Of a stretch of DNA of 64,000 nt, positions 24,474 through 33,390 are shown in pieces. Positions within the stretch are counted from its first letter, which is position 1. Every line of letters starts with the position of its first letter. The stretch is from DATFVA01 sp963745945 (GTDB lineage: Bacteria; Bacteroidota; Ignavibacteria; Ignavibacteriales; Ignavibacteriaceae). The DNA lies in assembly GCA_963745945.1 (NCBI GenBank), contig CAVUZG010000007.1, positions 496,001 to 560,000 of the forward strand, written 5' to 3'. The notes under the pieces were generated by a model that saw nothing but the letters and a program-made list of their open reading frames with translations, was not told where the DNA came from and did not search any database. Made by a program: the position numbers and the translations under genes.

Positions 24474-26260
24474 TGAATTTTCTTTTCCAGAAAAAATTCA
24501 GAGTCCAGCGTGATATTCCACTATCAGCCGGCATATACACAGTCGGCTCTTCCGGTGATTTTCCAACAATCACTTCAGCTCTTAACACACTTAGTCTTGA
24601 CGGTATAGCAGGGCCGGTTACTCTTAAATTGATTGATGATTTATACACAGCCCCGACAGATACATTCGGCTTCCGGTTCATTGGACCAATTCCCGGAGCA
24701 GGCCCGGAAAGCAGAGTTACAATCAAACCGGCAGAGAATAAAAATGTAACTATTCAGGGAAGCGGGCAAACTGTAATGTGCTTTAAAAACACCAGTTATA
24801 TGACTTTGATGGAGTCGGCCTTACTGGCTCTACGACATCTGACAATTCACGCTTTATATGATGGGCAATACTATTGGAACGGCTGCATGGATTTCATTAA
24901 TAATTCGGATCATAATGTTGTTCAGAATATTAATTTTATTTCTGAAGATTATACAAGGTTTAGCAGCGGTGTAGGCTTCTGGCGTCAGAATGGTATTACA
25001 GAAACCCCTGATAGTAACCTTATTCAAAATAACTTTATTAAAATGGCAGGAATCGGGATTTATGTTTCTGCATTTAACTCAAACAATAAAGCAACAGGAA
25101 ATATTATACGTGGTAATAAAATAGGTTCTGAAACAGACAGTTTAATAACATGGGGGATTCAGGTAGAGATGAATCAGGGAGCAATTATAGAAAACAATAT
25201 TGTAAAAAACATAAGACAGCAAATGAATTGTTTTATCACCCCGGGTATAAATTCCTGTGTGGGTGCGGGATGTGTCATCCGGAACAATGTTGTACATAAT
25301 ATAAGCTCAAATAACTTTTACGGCAGCGCAGGAATATTATTATCCGGTGATGGAAGTTCTTTCGGCAGCGGAGAACTTGTTTATAACAATATGATCTATG
25401 ATATCCATAGTGTTTCAACATATTCCGACAGCAGAGTAGCAGGAATAGAGCTGTACTATCAGAATAATCCGGAAATTTATTTCAACTCAGTTTATTTATC
25501 AGGCTCGGGTTCAAACCAACGCGGTTCAGCAGCTTTATACATATATTCACTATGTACAAATGTTAAAGCAGAGAATAATATTTTTGTAAATACAAGAGAC
25601 GAAGCCCCATATTGTGCTTCATCAATCTTTGATAACTCGCCTTCAAACCTTTCGACAGATTATAATGATCTTTTCTATTTTCAGAGCCAGTATAATTGCC
25701 TGGTTAAAGCAGGCGGCAACGATTACTATACTCTACCAGAATGGCAGATAACCGGAAAAGATTTAAATAGTATAACAGAAATGCCCAATTTTACAAATCA
25801 AGATCTTCACATTGACGGAACAGCCACCCTACTTAAATCACATGCAACCCCAATTGCAGAAATAGATAAAGACTTTGATGGTGATACAAGAAATAAAATC
25901 AGTCCCGATATCGGAGCTGATGAGTTCAGTGGAATTAATGGAGTTGAAGATGCAGCAGCTCTGCCGTCAGAATTTATACTCGCACAAAACTATCCAAATC
26001 CATTTAACCCGGGGACAAAAATCAGCTGGCAGTCGTCGGTCGGCAGTTGGCAAACACTGAGGGTTTACGATGTATTAGGCAATGAAGTTGCAACTCTTGT
26101 TGATGAATACAAACCGGCAGGAAAATATGAGGTTGAGTTTTCCACCAAAGGCGAATCCGCCTCCGGTGGAAATGTTAACAATATATCAAGCGGAGTTTAT
26201 TTCTACAGACTACAGATAGGAAATTATGTTGATACAAAAAAGATGATTCTTCTTCGCTAA
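24473..26260 (+). CDS. T9SS-exported beta-helix protein
   Basis: 595 residues: a start YTVGSSGDFPTITSALNTL (a common opening of secreted beta-helix proteins in this group), a right-handed parallel beta-helix of Asn-rich coils (NLIQNNFIKMAGIGIYVS; GAIIENNIVKNI; NPEIYFNSVYLSG), PDIGADEF closing the helix, and a T9SS domain (QNYPNPFNPGTKISW, ending VDTKKMILLR). It probably binds or cleaves a polysaccharide, but no catalytic motif is recognisable. Its signal peptide is encoded just upstream in another frame. It is followed by a strong terminator. Confidence 0.8.
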   Translation: MNFLFQKKFRVQRDIPLSAGIYTVGSSGDFPTITSALNTLSLDGIAGPVTLKLIDDLYTAPTDTFGFRFIGPIPGAGPESRVTIKPAENKNVTIQGSGQTVMCFKNTSYMTLMESALLALRHLTIHALYDGQYYWNGCMDFINNSDHNVVQNINFISEDYTRFSSGVGFWRQNGITETPDSNLIQNNFIKMAGIGIYVSAFNSNNKATGNIIRGNKIGSETDSLITWGIQVEMNQGAIIENNIVKNIRQQMNCFITPGINSCVGAGCVIRNNVVHNISSNNFYGSAGILLSGDGSSFGSGELVYNNMIYDIHSVSTYSDSRVAGIELYYQNNPEIYFNSVYLSGSGSNQRGSAALYIYSLCTNVKAENNIFVNTRDEAPYCASSIFDNSPSNLSTDYNDLFYFQSQYNCLVKAGGNDYYTLPEWQITGKDLNSITEMPNFTNQDLHIDGTATLLKSHATPIAEIDKDFDGDTRNKISPDIGADEFSGINGVEDAAALPSEFILAQNYPNPFNPGTKISWQSSVGSWQTLRVYDVLGNEVATLVDEYKPAGKYEVEFSTKGESASGGNVNNISSGVYFYRLQIGNYVDTKKMILLR

Positions 26261-26322
26261 ATCTATGCAGGATATAAGTGAATTAGGCTATCCCTATTTC
26301 ACAATTTTTAAAAGGAGGCAGT

Positions 26323-26353
26323 TAGAGCGAAACAGCGTTTCGCTCTATATTTT
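26323..26353 (+). terminator. Terminator after the beta-helix gene
   Basis: TAGAGCGAAAC and GTTTCGCTCTA form a perfect 11-bp stem with a 3-base loop, followed by TATTTTC. The stem is fully symmetric, so it could work in both directions, though only rightward genes surround it. Confidence 0.75.
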
Positions 26354-26489
26354 CACCTTGAATCTTTTTACTTTCTGCTGACTGACTTCATAAAATACCT
26401 CATTGATAATAACTACCATTCGATTTTTTTCATTATCTTAGTTTACAATATAGTGGTAGTATTTAATAAACTTTTTCGGGGAGTATCTA

Positions 26490-27918
26490 ATGGAAAAACT
26501 AACTCGTCCTTTGTCATTATTATTATTTTTCCTATTTATAATATCCGGTCTGATCTATCCGCAGCTAATGCACAAAGAGCCCTATCTGATTTATAACGGG
26601 AATCAGACGGAGATGCAGGTAGTATGGCAATTGTATTCGACAGATACGTGCCGGATTGAATGGGGAACTGATACTCTCTATGCACTTGGAAACGAGCCGA
26701 CTTATGAGTACGGGACATCTCATCAGCATTCTTATACTATCACAGAATTTAACACCTGCTGAAAAATATTATTATCGTGTTTCCGTAAGTCAGGAAGTTT
26801 ATACCGGAACTTTTCATTCAGCACCTGATTCTAATGCTGATGCTGTCAGTTTTTTTGCTTACGGTGATACAAGATCAAATCCCGGAATTCATAACCAGGT
26901 GGCAGCAGCAATGATTGCAGCATATAATGACGATCCTGATTTTCAGTCAATAATTATTTCAGTGGGTGATCTTGTTTCTAATGGTGATAGTGAATCCTTA
27001 TGGGATAGTGAGTTTTTTAGTCCTACCTATTCCGATATCCGGGAAATGCTTGCCACTCTTCCCTACGAGTCGTGCATTGGCAATCATGAAGGTACCGGAG
27101 TATTGTTTAAGAAATATTTTCCTTATCCTTTTGTAAACGGACGTTACTGGTCGTTTGACTATGGTCCTGCTCACTTTGTAGTTGTAGATCAATATACAGG
27201 TTACGGGCCTGGATCTGCCCAACTAACCTGGGTTGAAAACGATCTTGCAGCTACAACCAAACACTGGAAATTCATTTATCTGCACGAGCCCGGCTGGTCG
27301 GCAGGCGGTCATGCAAACAACATAAACGTCCAGAATTATATTCAGCCGTTGTGCGTGGAATACGGTGTTCCAATTGTGTTCGGGGGACATAACCACTATT
27401 ACGCCCGGGCGGTTGTAAACAATATACAGCATATTACGACCGGTGGCGGTGGAGCTCCTCTTTATCAGCCGGACCCCAATTACCCTAATATTGTAAGCAC
27501 AGCAATGAAAAATCACTTTTGTAAAGTTGAAATAATCCATGATACACTTAAATTTAAAGCTATAACTCCTGCCGGTGAGGTTATAGATTCATTTACTATT
27601 GTAAACCCATTGGTAGGAATTAACACTGAAAAAAACAGTATTCCGCAACAGAGATATATTCTGAATGATGCTTACCCGAATCCTTTCAATCCTACAACTA
27701 CTATTAGTTGGCAGTCTTCAGTGGGCAGCTGGCAATCTTTAAAAGTATATGATGTGCTGGGTAAAGAAGTAGCAACTCTGGTCAATGAATACAAACCAGC
27801 AGGAAGCTACAACGTACAATTTTCAATTAACAACGAACAATTAAGATCAGGAGTTTATTTTTATCAGTTGAAATCAGGAAGTTATATAAGCACTAAGAAG
27901 ATGCTTTTACTGAAATAG
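26490..27918 (+). CDS. Purple-acid-phosphatase-like metallophosphoesterase, T9SS, one frameshift
   Basis: About 475 codons after removing one extra G near 26745. Signal peptide (LLLFFLFIISGLIYPQ), an Fn3-like N-terminal domain (QTEMQVVWQL, EKYYYRVSV), then a metallophosphoesterase core with the metal-site blocks FFAYGDTRSN, IISVGDLVSNG, CIGNHEG, KFIYLHEPGW and VFGGHNHYYAR. A T9SS domain follows (AYPNPFNPTTTISWQ, ending STKKMLLLK). It should hydrolyse phosphoesters outside the cell and may supply phosphate. The two visible frames are 26490-26762 and 26656-27918; only the second from about codon 32 is real. Confidence 0.85.
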
Positions 27919-28072
27919 GGGGAATTTAAAGAGTTCAGCTTCGCAGTATAGCAAATGTTCGAGGATAATCTGATCATTGCATGGGGCAGACCGCCTGTGG
28001 GATGGTATGGCAACGTGGAAGGTTATTTCAAATCCCATTAAATTTATTTCAATGCACTGGACTAAAATAGAT

Positions 28073-28110
28073 AAAATGCGAATTTTCTACTATTCGCATT
28101 TTTTATTTTT
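28073..28110 (+). terminator. Terminator hairpin
   Basis: AAAATGCGAAT and ATTCGCATTTT form an 11-bp stem around TTTCTACT, followed by T-rich sequence. It lies 155 bases after the phosphatase gene and 36 before the next small gene. Confidence 0.7.
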
Positions 28111-28145
28111 AAATTAGATGCAGAGTTTTATTAAAGGAAAAAATT

Positions 28146-28364
28146 ATGATAGCTGATGAACTAATTAAAGCCAATAAACTTATTGTAAAGCTTCGTTACG
28201 AATCTGAAGATTACAATTCGGAAGATACAAAAGAAGTGCTGGATATTCTTCAGTTCCACCTGTTTCTGGTTATCACTTACCTTAATAAACCTGAGCTTGG
28301 AGCGGCAGAGTTAAAAGAAAGATTACTGGAGAAACTTGAAGGTCCTTTAAATGATGAAACCTAA
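28146..28364 (+). CDS. Small acidic helical protein
   Basis: 72 residues, two predicted helices (ELIKANKLIVKLRYES; VLDILQFHLFLVITYLN) and an acidic tail. GGAAAAAATT precedes the ATG and a terminator lies just upstream, so it starts its own transcript or a new one with the gene after it. No family recognised. Codon use is like its neighbours, which supports it being real. Confidence 0.5.
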   Translation: MIADELIKANKLIVKLRYESEDYNSEDTKEVLDILQFHLFLVITYLNKPELGAAELKERLLEKLEGPLNDET

Positions 28365-28454
28365 GGCAGATATTTATTACTCAACATTTAGTAAAATTAA
28401 ATGTAATTTTATGTTTGTTAAATAATTCTCTTATAGTAAACCGGAGATTTATCG

Positions 28455-30392
28455 ATGAAAAAAAACTTACTTTTATTTGCAGCTCTTCTTGCAATCCTTT
28501 TGCCCGCAGCCCTGTTCGCACAAAATCTGAATGAACTTTTTCAGAAACCACTGGAAGAAAATCCTGAACCCTGGTTACAGAAAATGCATAATGATAACAA
28601 CAGTTTTGGACCGGGCAGACAGAATCCATCCTTTTTTGATAACATAAATATTTCGGATGATCCTTATCCGCAAAATGAACCGTCTGTTAAAATCAGCAGA
28701 AAGGATCCCAACCGTGTGGTTGCGGCGTGGCGCGATTTCAGAACAGGAGTTAATCCTGCTCTACGCAGAATAGGCTACAGTTACTCAACTGATGGCGGGT
28801 TAACCTGGTCCGTAAGTCAGCTTACTCCCCAGATAATTCCTACTTGCGCACTATCAAGTGATCCTGCAGTTGCAACAGATACTGCCGGCAATTTTTATAT
28901 AGTTACTGTTTCCTTAAATGATAACACAGCTAATGGAGAACTCTGGCTTTTTAAATCCGTTGATGGCGGAGTGACATTCGATTCGGTTTACCAACTTGCA
29001 AACAATTCGAATGCTTTTGAAGACAAGGAATATGTTACAACCGATTTTGTTCCTACCAGTCCTTATTATAATAATATGTATGTAAGCTGGACAAGATTTA
29101 CAAGCGGTACGAATATTCTGCTTGTCAGATCAACTGACCAGGGAGTAACCTGGAGCAGCCCGGTAAATGTAAGCGGTTCTAATTTAAGTGTTCAGGGCTC
29201 TGTGCCTGCCGTAGGCCCTAATGGAGAAGTTTATGTTGCGTGGTATGGATATGATTTTACTTCAGAGAATATTTACTTTGATAAATCAACAGACGGTGGT
29301 TTAACTTTTGGAAATGACATTGTTGTCAGTCCCTGCCCAAACGCGTGGTTTCCCTCAATGGCTGTTGATATAAGCGGGGGAACGTATAATGGAAATATTT
29401 ATGTTACATGGAATGATGAACGAAATGGAGATGGAGATATTTTTCTGAGCAAGTCAACAGACGGCGGAACTACCTGGTCTGCCGCCCTAAGAATTAATAA
29501 TGATCCGGTTAGTAACGGCAGAGAACAATACTGGCCATGGATTACCGTGGCGGAATCCGGAGAAATTGATCTGATCTTTTACGATACAAGAAATACTCCG
29601 AATAATAATACTATTGAAGCGTATCTTGCAAGATCAACAGACGGCGGAGAAACTTTTACAAACGAATTACTGAGTACACAACAATCTCCGACAAACACAC
29701 CTAACAGCGATGTACGCTTCGGAGATTATATTGGTATTGATGCATACGGCGGAAATATAGTGGTACCTGTATGGACTGATGAAAGAGCGGGCGGAGTTAA
29801 TATGGATATTTATTCAGCTAACATAACTCCACTTCCTGTTGAGCTGATAAGTTTTAATGGAAGTACTTCAGGCGGAAAAAATATTCTCACCTGGCAAACT
29901 TCCACTGAAAAGAATAACCATGGATTTGAAATTGAGAGAAGTACAGACAAGAAAGTTTTTACAACGCGGGGATTTGTAAACGGAAACGGAACAACTACTC
30001 AGCCACATAATTACTCATTTACGGAAGAAGGAGTAAATGGAAAAGTATATTATCGCTTAAAGCAATTTGATTTTAACGGTGATTATAATTACTCAAATGT
30101 TATAGAAATAAACTCTGTAAATTCACCGAAATATCAACTTGCTCAGAATTATCCTAATCCTTTTAATCCCACAACATTAATTTCTTTTTCACTTCCATAT
30201 GATGGGAACGTTTCTCTTAAGGTCTACGATGTGCTCGGAAGAGAAGTGAAAACACTTGTAAATGGGTTCCAGCAAGCCGGGGTTCATTCTATAAATTTTG
30301 ACGCAGCTGAAATGAATAGCGGAGTATATTTCTACAAAATGGAAGCAGGGAATTATTTCAGTTCAATTAAGAAAATGATAGTTATCAAATAG
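28455..30392 (+). CDS. T9SS-exported BNR-repeat (sialidase-like) protein
   Basis: 645 residues. Signal peptide (LFAALLAILLPAALFAQ), then a six-blade-type propeller with repeated Asp-boxes (STDGGLTWS, SVDGGVTFD, STDQGVTWS, STDGGTTWS, STDGGETF) as in sialidases and related proteins. Next is the Fn3-like domain starting PVELISFNGS and ending RLKQFDFNGDYNYS, then the T9SS domain (QNYPNPFNPTTLISF, ending IKKMIVIK). The Arg triad needed for sialidase action cannot be confirmed by eye, so binding rather than hydrolysis is possible. Starts with GGAG nearby and ends in its own terminator. Confidence 0.85.
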   Translation: MKKNLLLFAALLAILLPAALFAQNLNELFQKPLEENPEPWLQKMHNDNNSFGPGRQNPSFFDNINISDDPYPQNEPSVKISRKDPNRVVAAWRDFRTGVNPALRRIGYSYSTDGGLTWSVSQLTPQIIPTCALSSDPAVATDTAGNFYIVTVSLNDNTANGELWLFKSVDGGVTFDSVYQLANNSNAFEDKEYVTTDFVPTSPYYNNMYVSWTRFTSGTNILLVRSTDQGVTWSSPVNVSGSNLSVQGSVPAVGPNGEVYVAWYGYDFTSENIYFDKSTDGGLTFGNDIVVSPCPNAWFPSMAVDISGGTYNGNIYVTWNDERNGDGDIFLSKSTDGGTTWSAALRINNDPVSNGREQYWPWITVAESGEIDLIFYDTRNTPNNNTIEAYLARSTDGGETFTNELLSTQQSPTNTPNSDVRFGDYIGIDAYGGNIVVPVWTDERAGGVNMDIYSANITPLPVELISFNGSTSGGKNILTWQTSTEKNNHGFEIERSTDKKVFTTRGFVNGNGTTTQPHNYSFTEEGVNGKVYYRLKQFDFNGDYNYSNVIEINSVNSPKYQLAQNYPNPFNPTTLISFSLPYDGNVSLKVYDVLGREVKTLVNGFQQAGVHSINFDAAEMNSGVYFYKMEAGNYFSSIKKMIVIK

Positions 30393-30415
30393 CATTTTCT
30401 TCATCCTCAGAATTT

Positions 30416-30444
30416 TAAGGGAGCGCTGAAGCTCCCTTTTTTAT
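30416..30444 (+). terminator. Terminator of the BNR protein gene
   Basis: AAGGGAGC and GCTCCCTT pair around GCTGAA, followed by TTTTTAT. It lies 24 bases after the stop codon. Confidence 0.8.
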
Positions 30445-30603
30445 AATTCTTCATTCCATTTAGCCTTCCCGTTGTTGGTAAAAAGTTATCTGTTTTAATA
30501 AAACCTATTGTAATTTGAATCGATTTCCAATAAGTTATAATGCAAAATCTGATGGCATGGTAATTGGGGAGTAAGCGGTTTATTCATTTAATAAAGGAGA
30601 GAA

Positions 30604-31674
30604 ATGAATACTATCTACAAGACTACCAAAATTATATTCACTCTTTCTATTCTGCTCTTTTTTGCGGCAGAAACAATTAATGCATACCCATCAGGTATTT
30701 CCGGGGCTACAAAAAAATCCGGTAATTCGGGATGCGGATGTCACGGTTCCAGTTATTTTAATACAACCGTGTCTGTTGTAATTGACGGACCTGATACGCT
30801 GTATGTAAATCAGACAGGAACTTATACTGTCACGGTTTCGGGAGGACCAAATACAAAAGCGGGTGTCGATATTGCCGCTTCTAATGATAACCTTGTACCG
30901 GTTTCAACTTATCTTAAAGTTTTAAATAGTGAACTTACACATACCAGTGCAGTTAACTATGTAAGCGGTCAAGTGGTTTTTGAATTCAGCTATACTGCAC
31001 CTGATACTGCTTTACCACAAATTATTTATGCTACCGGCAGTTCCCGTAAATATTGGAACTGGGCCGAGAACAAACCAATAGTTGTTCTTCCGGTAACACC
31101 TGTGGAACTTATTTCATTTAATGGTTCTGTATTTAACAACTCTGTAGTATTGAACTGGAAAACGGGTACAGAGACAAACAACAAGGGTTTTATGGTTGAA
31201 AGAAAATTAAATGAGGAATGGCAGAATATTTCTTTCATTCCCGGTAAAGGGACAATCTCTAAACCAAATGAGTATAACTTTACAGATAATAATATTGCTC
31301 AGGATTTTGTAGGGAATGTAAGTTACCGGTTAAATCAGGTTGACTACAATGGCGCAAATCACTACAGTAACGTAATTGAAATAAATGTTTCTTCTCCTGA
31401 TAATTTTGAACTTCTGCAGAATTATCCGAATCCGTTTAACCCTTCAACCATTATTAAATATAACCTTACGAACAATGGTAATAAAAGTATGCTTGTAACA
31501 CTAAAAATTTATGATATACTCGGGAACGAACTAATGACCCTTGTCAATTCCTATCAATCAGCCGGGACATACAAAGTTGAGTTTAACGGCAACGGTCTTT
31601 CAAGCGGGGTTTATATATATCAATTAAAATCAGGAAATCTTACCCTAACTAAAAAAATGGTGTTAAATAAATAA
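30604..31674 (+). CDS. T9SS-exported protein with choice-of-anchor-V-like domain
   Basis: 356 residues: signal peptide (IIFTLSILLFFAAETINA), then YPSGISGATKKSGNSGCGCHG, a start like the choice-of-anchor-V (reeler-like) domain, in which a Cys-His cluster follows an Ala/Gly-rich opening. The cluster here is CGCH, not the CxxCH heme motif. An Fn3-like domain (PVELISFNGSVFNN to YRLNQVDYNG) and T9SS domain (QNYPNPFNPSTIIKY, ending LTKKMVLNK) follow. GGAG precedes the ATG. Its stop overlaps the start of the next gene, so both are translated together. Function is unknown. Confidence 0.78.
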   Translation: MNTIYKTTKIIFTLSILLFFAAETINAYPSGISGATKKSGNSGCGCHGSSYFNTTVSVVIDGPDTLYVNQTGTYTVTVSGGPNTKAGVDIAASNDNLVPVSTYLKVLNSELTHTSAVNYVSGQVVFEFSYTAPDTALPQIIYATGSSRKYWNWAENKPIVVLPVTPVELISFNGSVFNNSVVLNWKTGTETNNKGFMVERKLNEEWQNISFIPGKGTISKPNEYNFTDNNIAQDFVGNVSYRLNQVDYNGANHYSNVIEINVSSPDNFELLQNYPNPFNPSTIIKYNLTNNGNKSMLVTLKIYDILGNELMTLVNSYQSAGTYKVEFNGNGLSSGVYIYQLKSGNLTLTKKMVLNK

Positions 31675-33149
31675 TGAAAAAACTTTTTACTCTTTTCCTT
31701 GTTTTGTTCTTCTTTCACCAGGGGATAGCCCAGACTAATCCTCTAGTTCAACAAGTAATTAATAACGTTAGTATTGATTCGTTAACACAATTCGTAAATG
31801 AATTATCAGGTGAAGTTCCGGTTACCGTTAATGGGCAGCCGGTTACAATTACCTCCCGTTTTTATAGTTCAAGTACTAATGACAAAGCTGCCGATTATAT
31901 AAAGGCAAAATTTGAATACTACGGATTGCAGGCTTATAATCAGAATTTCAGCAGCGGCAGAAATGTATATGCAGTTCAACCCGGTACAACCAACCCTGAC
32001 CAGGTTTATATAATCTGTGCACATTATGATGATATGCCCTCAAGCGGACTTGCCCCTGGTGCCGATGACAATGGAAGCGGAACAGCCGGTGTTATTGAAG
32101 CTGCACGTGTATTGAGGAATTATGAATTTCAGTATACCATCATCTATGCAGTATGGGATGCCGAAGAACTCGGACTACTGGGCAGTGCGTATTATGCAGC
32201 TAATACCAGTCTTAATATTCTTGGAGTTATAAATATGGATATGATAGCCTGGGATAGCAACAATGATAACGTCGCAGAAATTCATACCAAGAACATTGCG
32301 AACTCTGTTGCACTAAAAGATTCTATGTTGATGATAAATTCAGATTATTCGATTGGAATTCAACCGTCTGTTGTTAATCCCGGTCTTACTGCAAGTGATC
32401 ATGCTTCTTTCTGGAATTACGGATATACAGCTATACTCCTTATCGAAAACTATTACGGTGATTTTAACCAGTATTATCATACTTCCAATGATCTAATTTC
32501 ACATTACAATTTTCCTTACTTTGAAAAGTGTTCAAAACTCTGTATCGGGACTCTTGCTTTGATGGCAAAAGTTGAAGGAGCTTTACCTGTTGAGCTTACT
32601 TTATTTACAGGAAAATGGGATGGAACGAATGTTAATCTTAACTGGCAGACTGCATCAGAACTGAATAATTATGGCTTTGAAATTGAAAAGCGTACCGAAC
32701 TGTCTGACAACTGGTTTACAATTGGATTCAAACACGGTAACGGAACCAGACAAACCCCCAGCTATTATTCATTCTCAGATACAAAAATCAATTCTCCAGG
32801 TGTTTATTACTATCGTTTGAAGCAAATTGATAATAACGGCAATTATGAATATTCTTCTGTAGTTGAGATGAATTTAAATCCTGCATCCGGATTTGCTCTG
32901 GAACAGAATTATCCAAATCCATTCAATCCTTCTACAACAATCAGGTTCAGTATTCCGCAAACTTCAAATGTTAAGTTATCCGTATATAATGTTGTTGGTC
33001 AGGAAATTTCAGTACTGATTAATGGAAACATTGAAGCCGGTTCTCATGAGGCAACCTTTAATACTGTAAATCTCTCGAGCGGAGTATATCTTTACAAGCT
33101 GCAGTATGAAGGATTGACACTGATGAAAAAAATGTTATTTTTAGAATAA
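31674..33149 (+). CDS. T9SS-exported M28-family zinc metallopeptidase
   Basis: 491 residues. Signal peptide (LFTLFLVLFFFHQGIAQ), then an M28 di-zinc aminopeptidase domain with the ligands in order: YIICAHYDDMPSS (His, Asp), APGADDNGSGTAGV (bridging Asp), WDAEELGLLGS (catalytic Glu and ligand Glu), GVINMDMIAWD (Asp) and a later His near SDHASFW or YYHTSND. The Fn3-like (PVELTLFTGK) and T9SS (QNYPNPFNPSTTIRF) domains follow. It should degrade peptides outside the cell. ATG overlaps the upstream stop (TAATG), so the two form a coupled pair. Confidence 0.9.
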   Translation: MKKLFTLFLVLFFFHQGIAQTNPLVQQVINNVSIDSLTQFVNELSGEVPVTVNGQPVTITSRFYSSSTNDKAADYIKAKFEYYGLQAYNQNFSSGRNVYAVQPGTTNPDQVYIICAHYDDMPSSGLAPGADDNGSGTAGVIEAARVLRNYEFQYTIIYAVWDAEELGLLGSAYYAANTSLNILGVINMDMIAWDSNNDNVAEIHTKNIANSVALKDSMLMINSDYSIGIQPSVVNPGLTASDHASFWNYGYTAILLIENYYGDFNQYYHTSNDLISHYNFPYFEKCSKLCIGTLALMAKVEGALPVELTLFTGKWDGTNVNLNWQTASELNNYGFEIEKRTELSDNWFTIGFKHGNGTRQTPSYYSFSDTKINSPGVYYYRLKQIDNNGNYEYSSVVEMNLNPASGFALEQNYPNPFNPSTTIRFSIPQTSNVKLSVYNVVGQEISVLINGNIEAGSHEATFNTVNLSSGVYLYKLQYEGLTLMKKMLFLE

Positions 33150-33175
33150 ATTAAACGATCAATAGGTTTTTCAGG

Positions 33176-33206
33176 GACCGTCTTCTCTTTAAGACGGTCT
33201 TTTTTA
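33176..33206 (+). terminator. Terminator of the M28 pair
   Basis: GACCGTCTT and AAGACGGTC form a 9-bp stem around CTCTTT, followed by a T run. It has the GACCG...CGGTC core shared by the terminators of the next genes in the array. Confidence 0.85.
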
Positions 33207-33390
33207 TCCGGAATTACAATTTTTTTAAAATTTTTGTTGATAATTATTAAAAAAAAATCATATCTTATTTCCAGATTAAATTCTTTTACTTAGAACTTAC
33301 TATAGTACACTAAAAACAAATGGGATTTTGCATTATATAATGCTAAGAAGTATTCCATTTTTTCAAAAACAAAACGTGTTAGGAGGATCT

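Noticed and set aside
27956..28041. Short frame MFEDNLIIAWGRPPVGWYG.. after the phosphatase gene
   Set aside because: Only 27 codons, with no ribosome-binding site; could be a gene remnant, but no family is recognisable.
30604..31674. GCGCHG considered as a heme c site
   Set aside because: Heme c needs CxxCH; here only one residue separates the two Cys.
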